Assembly (NCBI GenBank): GCA_029641185.1
Contig: JAPWGK010000016.1
Coordinates: 620,001-684,000, forward strand
DNA: 64,000 nt
Direction of reading: 5' to 3'
From: Pseudofabraea citricarpa
Taxonomy: Eukaryota > Ascomycota > Leotiomycetes > Helotiales > Dermateaceae
Shown here piece after piece: positions 28,963 to 42,305 of this stretch. A model generated the notes under the pieces. The model saw nothing but the letters and a program-made list of their open reading frames with translations. It did not search any database and was not told the origin of the DNA. How positions within the stretch are numbered: the first letter of the stretch is position 1; every line of letters begins with the position of its first letter. The position numbers and the translations under genes are program-made.

Positions 28963-30781
28963 TATTAAGAGGATTATATACTTTTTATTTATATCTCTTA
29001 AGTTATAAGTATTTAGTTAAGTCTTAATACTTTATACGAATAATATATTATATATACGTTAATATATTTATAAATAAATCAAAAAAAAAACTAATTAATT
29101 AACTAAGTATTAATATATATTTATAATTATATACGTGTTATTTATATATATATATAATTATAAGATAATTATACTAATACTAATTAGTAGTTTAACTTAA
29201 CTATTATATAATAATCTTATATATAAAATAAGATTATAAATTAGTAAGGTTTTTTAAGACTTAATATATAAAGATTCTTAATAAGATTATTAAAGGTAGA
29301 TCTTAGCTTATTTAATTAATCTAAAAGAATATTTTATAAGTCTAGCTAATATAAAATAAGAGATATTATCTCTAGATAAAATAATATAACTTTAATTAAA
29401 AAAAAATTTTTATAAAACTTATAAGTAATAATAAGTTTTATAATAAAAAGAAAATATCTTATTAACCTTAAACGATAAGATAATAAAATTAATATAATTA
29501 ATATAAATAAATATACTAATATACTTATTAATACGTATATTATAATAAATATTAATATATAAAAGGAATAAGAGATAAAAGATAATAAATTATAAGATAA
29601 TTTTAAGAATATATTTTAAGAATAAATATTAGTAATATTTAGTATAATATTAAGAGTAATTATATCTAAAGTTCGTATATACTTATATATATATAAAGTA
29701 TTTACTAAACTTAAATTAAAATCTATATCTTATACTTAACTTTTAGTAAATTTCCTAAATAAAAAGGAATCTTATATATAAACTAAAAATAAAATTAAGA
29801 AATAAATAAAAGTATATAAAAAGAAATTTAATTTAATATATAAGCTAAAAGATCTAATATATTAGTTATTTCTACTAAGTACTTTATATAATATCTTTAT
29901 AATAAGCCTAATAATAATACTAAAATAATATATTTAGTTATTAATTAAGAATATATATATTTTTCTAAGAATAAACTAAGCTTATATAATATAACTAGAA
30001 AAATATAATCTAGACTAGCGTTTTAACTTTTATATATCTTAGCCTAGTATTTACCTAAGGTTTATTAATATCCTAAATCTAAGTTTTTAGCCTAAAAGAT
30101 AATCTCTTATAATTTCGTATTCTTAAGATAACCTTATATAAAGTCTTTTATAATAATAATAATACGTTTAAGAACCTAGAGTATTATTAGTTAGTAAATT
30201 AATTATTAAGCTAATAAAAATTTATAATATATTAAATAAAAGGAAATATATAAGTAAATTATATAATATTCTTAATATAAAAATATAAGTATTTTTTAAT
30301 TATTATAATAAAATAAGAATACTAGATTATAATTATTATTTAGTATTTTTTATAATATTTTAAGGTAAAATATCCGAATTTTATTATAATAAAATATCTA
30401 GCTAGAATTATAATCTTTATATAATAATATAAATAATAAAAAATTATTTCGAAACTAAAAAGAATAAGTAATTATATCTCTTAAAATAATATAAGATTAT
30501 ATTCTAGGGAATTATTTAATAATATCTAGATAAGTTAAGACTTAAATATCTTAAGATCTTATTTAATATACTTTATATAATATAATAAGAACTTTTAGTT
30601 TAATACTAAAATAAGTATAACTTATAAGATTAAGTATTAAATATATATTATAATATCCTAGAATATAATTTTATATTTTATAAATTAGCCCTAATATTTA
30701 AAAGGCTTTACTTAGAATTAAAATCTATTATTATTATTATTATATAATATAACTAATTATTATTATATATTTAAGAGATAT

Positions 30782-30813
<32 letters not shown>

Positions 30814-33800
30814 CACGTATAATATATAGGTTATTTTAATTACTAATACGACTAGTATTAAACTAATCGAAAATATAATAACTAAAACTAATATTATTAA
30901 GATTATATAAAATATAATAAATTATTAAATTCTAGTTAATTTAAGAAAAAGAAAAGTTTCTAAGAGAATTAGAAAGATAAAAGAAAATTTAATAGTAACT
31001 AAAAATATTATATATACTAAAAGCTAGGATATTAGTCGAGTAATTATACTAATAAAAAACGAATTAAGATATATATATATTATAAATCTTAAAACTAATA
31101 TATCTAAGATAATAAATTTAACTAATTCCTAATTAATTTCGAAGAATTATTTACTTTATATAAAGATTATCCTAATATTAAACCTTCTTTTAATAAGAAG
31201 ATATAATAATTTAATATATTTATTATTTCTACTTATAACTTAAGGGTAATAAGTAAAATAATTACCTAGATTATAAGAATAATAAATAAAAGTAGATATT
31301 CTAGTAATACCTAGGTATATTAAACTAAGATAAAAAAAGAAGAGTTTTTATATAAATATTTCTTAGTCGATTTTATTAAAGATAATATATAATTTATTAA
31401 AATAACCTTAGATAACTAGAAGATAAGTTATCTTCTTATAAGATAAGATATTCCTAGTTTCTAAATAAAATTAATAAGAGAGCTAGTTATATACGAAATA
31501 AATAATTATATTAATAAGAATAAATATTTATTAAAGATATTCTAAGATATTATACTAAATATAAGAATATTAGGAATCTTAATAATAAGAAAGCCTTAGT
31601 TTTAAGTATTATAATAATAATACTTAAACTTATAATTATATATAAACGATAAAAGTAATATTATATATTTTAAGAAAGAACTCTTAATAATAAAAGGAAT
31701 TATTAACCTTAAGATATTAATTAGAAATATTATATTTTATATTATATTAGCCTTAATATTATTCTTATTTTATATCTAAAATATAAATAAGATATTTATA
31801 CGAATTAATAACTTATAAAATATTCTTATCTAGGATAAGAAAATCGTATTTTTAGTACGAAAATAAAGATATTTATTTATATTACTAGACTAACTAAAGG
31901 TAATTATATTATATTATTTAATAAAGTCTAAGCTTTATTAAGTATATTATAAATTTAAATACCCTTTTATACGAAGATTAATAAAAATTCTTAAGAAAAT
32001 AAATTAAAATTTTAAGATTCTAATACTTAAGGATTTTATAAAGTTTTATAAATATTATTAAATTTATTTTAAATTACTAGGGCGATTTAAATTTATTATT
32101 AAGAAAGATATAAATTTTAACTACTTAGTAATAATTAATATTATATATTTAAATAAAAAACTAGTAATATATATAATTAATAAAATAATATTATTTAATA
32201 TAATAAAATTTCTAAAAGATATAAAAGTAAAAATTATATAAAATATATTTTATATATTATAAATTAATATATACCTTAGTTTACTAGATTTCTTTATATA
32301 TAATACTAATATAAACTTTATAATATCTAAGTTTTAATAAAATATATTAATAATAATAATTAAGACTAAGAAAGTTCTTATAAAAGCTTATAATAATATT
32401 AGGAAAATAAAAAGATATTATATATCTTTATAATATATATACGAAATATTTTATATAAAATTAAAAGATAAATATATTAATAAGAATATTATTTTTTAGA
32501 TAATTATAAAAGCTATTAATAATTTTATAAAACCTAATAAACTAATATTTATATTACTTATTTTTAGCGCTTACCTAAAATAAGCTAGGATAATATCTTA
32601 GTTATATTTATAATAAAGCGTAAGAAGATAATAAACCTAGTAATATAAGAAATTAGACGTTTTTATACTAGTAGTTAGTTAAAAAGTATTAATTATATAA
32701 AATAACCTTTATACGAACTTAGTAATATTATTATTATTATAATTAGATATCTTAATATAAAAAGAGAAGTAAGATTAGAAAGGATTATATAAATTAATTA
32801 ATATTATAAGTAAGACTTATATTATTAATATATCTTATAACCTAATAAATTTTCGTTTAATTATTATAAAACCTTTTAACTCGAAGTTATAAGATAGCTA
32901 ACCTAAGAAGTTAATTATAAGAATATAAAGCTTATATTAAGAATAAAAAATAACTAGAAGATAAAATTATAAGTATTAGAAGATATTATCTAAACTAAGT
33001 AAATTTATATAATACTTATATAACTAAGATTTATACTAATAAGTATATTATTATAAAAATTAATTTATTCTCTTAATAAAAAAATTTCTTATAATAATAA
33101 GAAGTTTAATAAGAATTTTATAATTTAATTTTTATTTTCTTATATTTAATATCTTTCTAATAAATTATTTTAGCTTATATAAAATATAAGTAATATATAA
33201 TAAATAATATTATTAGTATATTTAACTTATAAGAAAGTTAATAATCTTAAGTTTTTAAGATAATTTTAGGAATTAGGTATTATTATAATACTTAGGTAAT
33301 TATTTAAGGAATTTATTAAGAAAAAAGTTAAAGAATTAATTATAAATAATATTTTCGAATTTATTAGATTTAATTTATAATAATATAAAAAAAGGATTTT
33401 TAACTTCTAGTTAATATATAAAATAAAAGGAAAGAAAATAATAACTTTATATAAAAAGACTTTATATTATTTAAGCTTATAATAATATAAGAAAATAATT
33501 TATATTAACTTAATTATTAATAATCTAAAAAATAAGCTAATATTTATTTATTATTCTTATTATCTTACTTAATTTATACGAATATATCTTTTATTATTAT
33601 AATATTACCTAAGTATATATTTAGTTTATTATAAATTTAGCTTATTAAATTCTTATATATTTACTAAAAGAAATCTAATATTAATATCTAAAAGATATAA
33701 TTATAATAATAAGAAAGCTATTATATAATATTTTAGAGATAAATATATATTAGTAAGTAATATATTATAAGTATTATATTAATTAATTATAAATATAAAT

Positions 33801-35073
33801 ATTTATATATAATTTATATTTACTTATTTTTAATTTAAAACTTTTAGAATTATAAGTATATAAACTAATAATATATTAATCTTAGGTAATAATATATTTA
33901 TTAACTAGGAAAAAAAAAGCTAAAAAAAGCTAATTTCTTAGTAAAATTATTAGAAATACTTATATATAAAATATCTTCTAATATTTAATAAATATATCTT
34001 TTAATAAAATTATAATAATTTCTTATTATTATTTTAAAAAAATAAGATAAAAAGATATAACTTATTAACTTAGATTTATCTTTTAATTAAGAGAATTATT
34101 AATAATAATATACCTAAGATATATATATAATAAATATTTATTAACCTAAAATTATTTTTAATCTTTTTATTATTACTTAATATTAAAAGTTAATTCTTAT
34201 AAATATTATAAAGTTAAACGCTTATTTAAAATAATAAATAAGTAACTTAGATTAAGAGATTTATTATATTTATCTTAACTTATCTTATATAAAGTTATTT
34301 ATATTTATAAATAAATTATTTATAAATAATAAAAACCTAAGTTTTTAACTTAGGTTTATTATTTTACTAGTAATCGAATCTTAAATAATAATAAAATAAA
34401 ATTTAATAACTTTTTTATTTATATATAAATTAAATAAGTTTACTCTTAAGAGAAATATAATTTACTAAAATAATATAAAAATAAAAAAGTTATAAGAAGT
34501 ATATTTATATTAAAAATTTATAATATAATAATAAGAGTTAATTTTATTATTATTATTAGTAATATAATTAATAAAATAATATTATAATTAAACCTTTTAC
34601 TAAGACTTATAATTATATATATTAATTCGTATTTATTATATAAATATCTTATAAAGCTTAGGATTACTAAGAAAAAGCGCCTAATAATTAATATTATAAT
34701 ATTATATTAATTATATAAGAAAGAAAAAGCTTATAAAAGTTTATTAAATAAATAAACTTAGTAATTTAACTAATATTATAATAAAAAAGAAAGCTAATAA
34801 TACTCTTAAAAAGATTTCTTAATAATAATAAGATTTTTATACGAATTAATAAGTAAATTAAAAGAAAAGAAAAAATAATTAAAAGATAAGAATTTTTATA
34901 TATTATTATATTAATTTTATTTTTAGAATTTATTTTTGTTTATATTTTTAGTTACTTATTTAAATATTTATTTATTTAAAATTAGGAAAAGTAAATAAAT
35001 ATTATTTTTTATATAAGAATAAAAAACTAAGTAAAAAGTAAAAATATAAGATAAAGCTTTATATAATAATATA

Positions 35074-35137
<64 letters not shown>

Positions 35138-35162
35138 GTAGTTACTTATAATATTATTATTA

Positions 35163-35194
<32 letters not shown>

Positions 35195-36938
35195 TTAGAA
35201 TTATTATTAATTATTATATATTATTATTATTATTATTATTCTCTAAATTAGTCTAAGTATTAATAAAATTAATAATATTCTTATTATTAGAAGATATATA
35301 AACTAAGTTATAAGAAGAATTTCTTTTTTTAGTAGTTAATTAAGTAAAGATAATATAATAAGTCTCTTAATATATATATTATTAAGTAATTATAGCTTTT
35401 ACTTATATAATAATAATAAGAAGAATAAGACTAAAATATTTATAAGTATTAGGATAATATTTATTAGAAGGATTTTAATAAAGAATATTATATAAATTTA
35501 TTATAACTTATAAACCTAATAAGAAAGAAATTATTACCTAAAGTTAATTAATTATAAAATATAAAAGAATTATTTAAGAAATAAACTTATAATACTTATA
35601 ATAATAATTAGATTAACTTATTAGATATCTTTTATATATTTTATTACTAATCTTAAGTTCGTATATAAAATAAAATAAAAATAAAGCTTATAATAATTAC
35701 TAGGAATATATATAATATATTATTAGTTTATTAGAAATAATCTATTTTTTCTAAAGAGTAAACTAGAAGACTAAGGATATATTAAGAATAAGTCTAATTA
35801 ATATATATATTAATTAGATTATATCTTCTAGTTATAATAAGAATAATAATTTTATATAAATTATTTTAGAAATATTATTACTAGAAAGTATAATTAAATT
35901 TAGCTAAATAATAAATAATAATAATATAATAAATAATAAGTAGCTAAGAGTACTAAGAATAAACTTAAGTTACTTTTTCTATTATATATATTAAATATAT
36001 AATCTTATATTTCTAGAATAAAATTATTAAAATTATTATAATTAATTATATTAAAAAGATTAAAATTCTTTTTTATAATTAAATATTATATTTTTTATAA
36101 GACTAAGTTAATAACTTAAAATACGCCTAAAGATAAGATATATAATATAAGAGTAATATATATAAAGTTAAAAGAGAAAGAAAAGAAAAAAGAAAGATAA
36201 ATAATTAGTTATAAATATAAAAAAAAAAAAAGTAAAAGTTTAGTTATTAATAAGAAAAAAAAAAAAGATTAAGTAGAAAATTCCTAGGTATTTATAATTA
36301 TAAAAAGGCTAGGTAATTACTTAAGTAATAATTTACTTAGTATAAAATAATTTACTTAACTTTCTAAGATAATTTATAATTAATAAATATTAATTTATAT
36401 AATTATTCGCTTTATTTATTAAGAGATAAAATTAATAATTTACCTGAGTTAGAATTATTTTCTAGAACCTTAGTATATAACTTACTAATATTATATAATA
36501 TATTTTCTTATACTTATTTAGTAAATTATTTCCTTATATTAAGTATTTTTTTATTTATATTTCTTATATTTATAAGTTTAGCTTTTATAAGTATTTATTT
36601 TTAGTTTCTTAGTTACTTATATTTTCTTAGATAGCGATTATTTATAATATTATACTTATATAATATTACTTTATATAAGATATAATCTAATTTAATATTC
36701 TTTAAAAAAGAAAAAGTTATTAGTATTAAAAGGATTATATACTTTTTATTTATATCTCTTAAGTTATAAGTATTTGGTTAAGTCTTAGTACTTTTATACG
36801 AATAATATATTATATATACGTTAATATATTCTAGTAAATAAAAATAAAACTAATTAATTAACTAAATATTAATATATATTTATAATTATATATATATTAT
36901 TTATATATATATATAATTATAAGATAATTATACTAATA
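28963..36938 (+). mobile_element. Complete LTR retrotransposon D nested in C
   Basis: 7,976 bp. The 5' LTR is 28963-29179 (217 bp) and the 3' LTR is 36724-36938 (215 bp). Both carry a shared A-rich insertion absent from the LTRs of A and C. The 5-bp duplication CTTTT flanks it at 28958-28962 and 36939-36943, and the sequence of C continues cleanly across (TATTATTACTT). An A/G tract at 36704-36716 precedes the 3' LTR. It is the best copy for rebuilding the family length. RIP has removed all open frames. Confidence 0.75.
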
Positions 36939-36943
36939 CTTTT

Positions 36944-39659
36944 TATTATTACTTAATACTAAAAGCTAATTCTTATAAAAATTATAAAGTTAAATACTTA
37001 TTTAAAGTAATAAATAAGTAACTTAGATTAAGAGATTTATTATATCTCTCTTAACTTATCTTATATAAAGCTATTTATATTTATAGATAAGTTATTTATA
37101 AATAACAAGGACCTAAGTTTTTAACTTAGATTTATTATTTTATTAATAACCGAATCCTAAGTAATAATAAAATAAGATTTAATAACTCTTTTATTTATAT
37201 ACGAATCGAATAAGTTTATTCTTAGAGGAAATATAATCTACTAGAATAATATAAAGAGTAAGAAAGTTATAAGAAGCGTATTTATATTAGAGATTTATAA
37301 TATAATAATAAGAGTTAATATTATTATTATTATTAGTAATATAATTAATAAAATAATATTATAATTAAACCTCTTACTAAGACTTATAATTATATATACT
37401 AATTCGTACTTATTATACGAATATCTTATAAAGCTTAGAATTACTAAGAAGAAGCGCCTAATAATTAATATTATAATATTATATTAATTATATAAGAGAA
37501 AAAAGCTTATAAAAGTTTATTAGATAAATAAACTTAATAATTTAGCTAATATTATAATAAAAAAGAAAGCTAATAATACTCTTAAAAAATTCCTTAATAA
37601 TAATAAGATTTTTATACGAATTAATAAGTAAATCAAAAAAGAAAAAAAATAATTAGAAAATAAGAATTTTTATATATTATTATATTAATTTTATTTTTAG
37701 AATTTATTTTTATTTATATTTTTAGTTACTTATTTAAATATTTATTTATTTAAAATCAGGAAAAGTAAATAAGTATTATTTTTTATACGAAAATAAAAAG
37801 CTAAGTAAAAGAAAAGAATTAAAACTTAATAATAATAATATTATTTTAATTATTATTATTTTTATTATCTTTCTTATTATTATTATAAGAATTACCTAAA
37901 ACGTAACTAGGATTATTATTATTATTATTACTATTAGAATTATTAGATTAATAATTAATATTATTATTATTCTTTAAATTAATTTAAGTATTTATAAAAT
38001 TAATAATATTCTTATTACTAGAGCGTATATAAACTAAGTTATAAAAAGAATTATTTTCTTTAGTAATTAACTAAGTAAAAGTAATATAATAAGCTTTTTA
38101 ATATAATTATTATTAAGCGGCTATAACTTCTACTTATTTAATAATAATAAGAAGAGTAAGACTAAAGTATTTATAAGTATTAGGATAATATTTATTAGAA
38201 AGATCTTAATAAGAAATATTATACGAATTTATTATAACTTATAAATCTAATAAGAAAGAAACCGTTACCTAAAGTTAACCGATTATAAAATATAAAAGAA
38301 TTATTTATAAAATAAACTTATAATACTTATAATAATAACTAGATTAGCTTACTAGATATTTTTTATATATTTTATTATTAATCTTAAGTTTATACGCATA
38401 ATAAGATAAGAAGTAAAGCTTATAATAACTACTAGGAATATATATAATATATTATTAGTTTATTTACAAATAATCTACTTTTTCTAAAAACTAAACTAAA
38501 AAACTAAGAATATATTAAGAATAAGTTTAATTAATATATATACTAAGTAAATTATATCTTCTAGGTATAATAAGAATAATAATTTCGTATAATTATCCTT
38601 AAAGCTAATATTACTAAAAAGAACGATTAGATTTAGCTAAATAATAAATAATAATAATATAATAAATAATAAGTAGCTAGGAGTACTAGGAATAAACTTA
38701 TATTACTTTTTTATTATATATACTAAATATATAATCTTATATTTCTAGGATAAAATTATTAAAATTATCCTAATTAATTATATTAAGAAGATTACGATTC
38801 TTTTTATAATTAGATATTATATTTTTTATAAGACTAAGTTAGTAACCCGAAATATACTAAAAATAAAGGTATATAATATAAAAATAATACGTATAAAATT
38901 AGAGAGAGAAAAAAAGAAAAAGAAAGATAAATAATTAATTATAAATATAAAGAAAAGAGAAATAAAGTTTAGTTATTAATAAGAAAGAAAAAAGAAGGTT
39001 AAGTAAAAAATTCCTAGGTATTTATAATTATAAGAAGGCTAGGTAACTACTTAAGTAATAATTTACTTAGTACGAAATAATTTACTTAATTTCTAAGATA
39101 ATTTATAATTACTAAATATTAATTTATATAATTATTAGCTTTATTTATTAAGAGATAAAGTTAATAGTTTACCCGAGTTAGAAATACCTTCTAGAATCCT
39201 AGTATATAGCTTACTAATATTATATAATATTTTTCTTATATTTATTTAGTAAATTATTTCCTTATATTAAATATTTTCTTATTTATATTTCTTATATTTA
39301 TAAGTTTAGTATTTATAAGTATTTATCTTTAGTTTCTTAGTTACTTATACTTTCTTAGTAATAATTATTTATAATATTATATTTATATAATATTATTTTA
39401 TATAAGATATAATCTAATTTAATATTTTTTAAAAAAGAAAAAATTACTAGTATTAGGAGGATTATATACTTTTTATTTATATCTCTTAAGTTATAAGTAT
39501 TCGATTAAGTCTTAATACTTTATACGGATAATATATTATATATACGTTAATATATTCGTAGATAGATTAATTAATTAATTAACTAAGTATTAATATATAT
39601 TTATAATTATATATATATTATTTATATATATATATAATTATAAGATAGTTATACTAATA
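36944..39659 (+). mobile_element. LTR retrotransposon C, second part with 3' LTR
   Basis: Continuation of C after the D insertion, matching D from about 34170 onward, and ending in a 209-bp 3' LTR at 39451-39659 (TATTAGGAGG ... ACTAATA). It includes an AT repeat region and the same pre-LTR A/G tract. Its right flank (ATATTATTAC) is internal sequence of A, so C had inserted into A. Confidence 0.65.
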
Positions 39660-40504
39660 ATATTATTACTAGAAAGCGTAATTAGATTTAGCTAAATAAT
39701 AAATAATAATAAAGTAATAAATAATAAGTAACTAAGAGTACTAAGAGTAGATTCGAGTTATTTTTCTATTATATGTATTAAACGTATAATCTTATACTTC
39801 TAGGATAAAGTCTTTAAAGTTATTATAATTAATTATATTAAGAAAATCGAGATTCTTTTTATAATTAGATATTATATTTTTTATAAGATTAAGTTAATAA
39901 CCTAAAATATATTAAAAATAAAAATATATAATATAAAAGTAATATATACGAAGTTAGAAAGAAAAAAGAAAAAGAAGAAAGATAAATAATTAGTTATAAA
40001 TATAAAGAAAAAAGAAATAAAATTTAGTTATTAATAAGAAAAAAAAAGAAGATTAAGTAGAAAATTCCTAGGTATTTATAATTATAAGGAGACTAGGTAA
40101 TTACTTAAGTAATAATTTACTTAGTATAAAGTAATTTATTTAATTTTTAAGGTAATTTATAATTATTAAATATTAATTTATATAATTATTCGCTTTATTT
40201 ATTAAGAGATAAAGTTAATAATTTACCCGAGTTAAAATTACTTTCTAGAACCCTAGTACGCGGCTTACTAATATTATATAATATTTTTCTTATACTTATT
40301 TAGTAAATTATTTTCTTATATTAGGTATTTTCTTATTTATATTTCTTATATTTATAAGTTTAATATTTATAAGTATTTATCTTTAGTTTCTTAGTTACTT
40401 ATACTTTCTTAGTATTAATTATTTATAATATTATACTCGTATAATATTAATTTATATAAGATACGACCTAATTTAATATTTTTTTAAAAAAAAAAAGTTA
40501 CTAA
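39660..40504 (+). mobile_element. Internal 3' tail of LTR element A
   Basis: Matches D from about 35870 to its 3' LTR (for example the block AAAAGTTACTAA next to the LTR). It resumes A after the C insertion. Confidence 0.65.
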
Positions 40505-40713
40505 TATTAAAAGAATTATATACTTTTTATTTATATCTCTTAAGTTATATATATTTGGTTAGGTCTTAATACTTCGTATAAATAATATATTATATATAAG
40601 TTAATATATTTATAAATAAATTAACTAATTAATTAACTAAGTATTAATATATATTTATAATTATATATATATTATTTATATATATATATAATTATAAGAT
40701 AATTATACTAATA
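40505..40713 (+). repeat. 3' LTR of retrotransposon A (209 bp)
   Basis: Starts TATTAAAAGAATT, ends ACTAATA, and is followed by ATTAG (40714-40718). It shares A-specific variants with 11106-11314. Confidence 0.75.
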
Positions 40714-40718
40714 ATTAG

Positions 40719-42275
40719 TATATTATCTATTATTTAAATAAAAATAAATAATCTTAGATCGAATATCTTATTAATCTTATAAAACCGTTTAATTATTTAA
40801 TTAATATTATTAGTTAAACTAAAAACCTATCTTATAACTTTATTTTTAGTATATATAATAAGCTTTTTAAATATCTTAAAAATATATTATTAAAACTTAA
40901 AAGTAAAGTATTTATTTAATCTTTACGTATTATATAAATTATACTTATAATATAAGATATTAATATAATATTAATAAAGCTTTATAAATATTATTAAGAA
41001 ACTTATATAAATCTTAGGAGTATTTATATAATTTATATAATCCTAACTTTTTCTTATAAAACCGAATCTTTTTAGGAAGATCTAAGTTTTATAATAAATA
41101 AAAAAGATTAAATTTATTATTATAAAAAATAATTTAAGTAATTATTTAAAGCTAAATATAAAACGATATATAAAAGCTTAACCGAATAAATAAGTTTATA
41201 AAGCTTAAATATTACTTTTAAACTTATAAATAATTTATTTTTACTTTTTATATTAAGTAAGAATAAAAAAGATAAAATAAGCTTATTATCTAAAGCTAAT
41301 TAGTACTTAATAAAAGGTAAATTTTCCTACTTATAATTAATATATTTTTATAATAATTAATATTAATCTTAAGATAATTATTATTAATCTTAAGTTTCTT
41401 AAATTTTAGTTTATATAAGAAACTAAGCTTCTTATTTTAATTAAAATAATACGAGATTTTCTTTATATTTAAGCTACTAGTATTAATCTTAAATACGTAT
41501 TTAATATTACCTAGGATATTTATTATTATTATTATATTAAACTAAGCCCTAAGATTATATTAGTTATTATTATTTATAATTATTATAATTAAACTTATAA
41601 TAATATACTAAAGATAAATAATACTTTTAATATATTAGCTTTTATAATAAATATATAAGGCTTAACTTTTAATAAGGTTTTAAAAGAGAAAAATCGAAGA
41701 TTAAAAGATATAATTATAAAAATAACTATAACTTATATTAATAATAAAAAGGATATTCTTAATACTCTAAAATAAGCTCTTAGAACTAGAAAGATATTAA
41801 TACGAACCTATTAAGCCTAGCGTCTAAATAATATACTTTCTCTTATTTAAAAAAGCCGTGTTTTTAGAATAAAATATTAAGCTAATATAAAGATAAAATA
41901 ATATCCTAATATATTTAATTTACTAAACTCTCCTAATAATTTAAAAGAACTAGGATTATCTAAGACTAGTAGTTTTCTATTATTATTATTAAATAAGTAT
42001 TAGAGATATTTCGAATTATTAAGTAATAAGACTAAAACTCTAAGAATATATACTTATTATACCTAGTTATAATAATCTTATAATAATTAAAGTTTTATTA
42101 CCCGCTTTTCTATTACTTCTATTAAGTCTTAAGAACTTTTCTTAGGATTACTAAAATTATATAGATTACCTATAAGTTTTATAGGTAGGTTTTTTTTTTA
42201 AAAAATAACCTGTAGGTTTTTTTAAAATAAGAAAACCTACCTATAGGGCCTTATAAGGCGGGTGGGTAATAGGTA
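40719..42275. pseudogene. Right interior arm of the TIR element
   Basis: About 1.56 kb of RIP-saturated, single-copy AT-rich sequence between the end of LTR element A and the right TIR. No open frame and no recognisable motif. The last 100 bases become G/C-richer with CCTATAGG and GGCGGGTGGG elements, mirroring the left subterminal cluster. Confidence 0.5.
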
Positions 42276-42299
42276 ATAGGTACCTATACCGAAGTCTAA
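42276..42299 (-). repeat. Right terminal inverted repeat
   Basis: Reverse complement reads TTAGACTTCGGTATAGG then TACCTAT and pairs with 5911-5934 at 22 of 24 positions. Confidence 0.78.
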
Positions 42300-42305
42300 G
42301 CTTTG
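42300..42305. repeat. Right target-site duplication GCTTTG
   Basis: Exact copy of 5905-5910 in direct orientation, immediately outside the right TIR. Confidence 0.72.

Larger units (their letters stand above)
11106..40713 (+). mobile_element. Outer LTR retrotransposon A, interrupted by later insertions
   Basis: Bounded by matching 209-bp LTRs and the ATTAG duplication. Surviving A sequence is 11106 to about 14765 (first 3.66 kb) and 39660-40713 (last 1.05 kb). Compared with the complete copy D (7,976 bp), the middle 3.2 kb is missing and replaced by the orphan segment, element B and the C/D nest. An A/G-rich tract a few bases before the right LTR fits a polypurine tract and the plus orientation. 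All reading frames are broken by RIP. Copia versus Gypsy cannot be decided by eye. Confidence 0.65.
5911..42299. mobile_element. RIP-degraded TIR element enlarged by nested LTR retrotransposons
   Basis: A 36,389-bp AT-rich island bounded by 24-bp inverted repeats and an exact 6-bp direct repeat. With the inserted LTR complex (11106-40713 plus one copy of its 5-bp duplication) removed, the original element would be about 6.8 kb (5911-11105 joined to 40719-42299), a normal size for a DNA transposon. CA and TG are nearly absent across the interior while CT, AG, CC and GG persist, the classic CpA-to-TpA RIP signature. No open frame of useful length survives, so the transposase class cannot be read. 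A 6-bp duplication is known for Polinton/Maverick and Dada elements, but superfamily assignment here would be a guess. The whole island is presumably heterochromatic and immobile. Confidence 0.7.

Noticed and set aside
25856..39659. Target duplication for element C
   Set aside because: Its 5' end is deleted, so only the right flank (ATATT) remains and no pair can be tested.
5911..42299. A Starship-type giant cargo element
   Set aside because: The size fits, but most of the length is nested LTR copies and the restored host is only about 6.8 kb. No tyrosine-recombinase captain gene or cargo gene can be seen.
5911..42299. Mitochondrial DNA insertion
   Set aside because: The AT bias comes from missing CA/TG and the block is built of LTR copies with target duplications. 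No mitochondrial genes are visible. A centromere-like role for such an island cannot be excluded but has no direct support.
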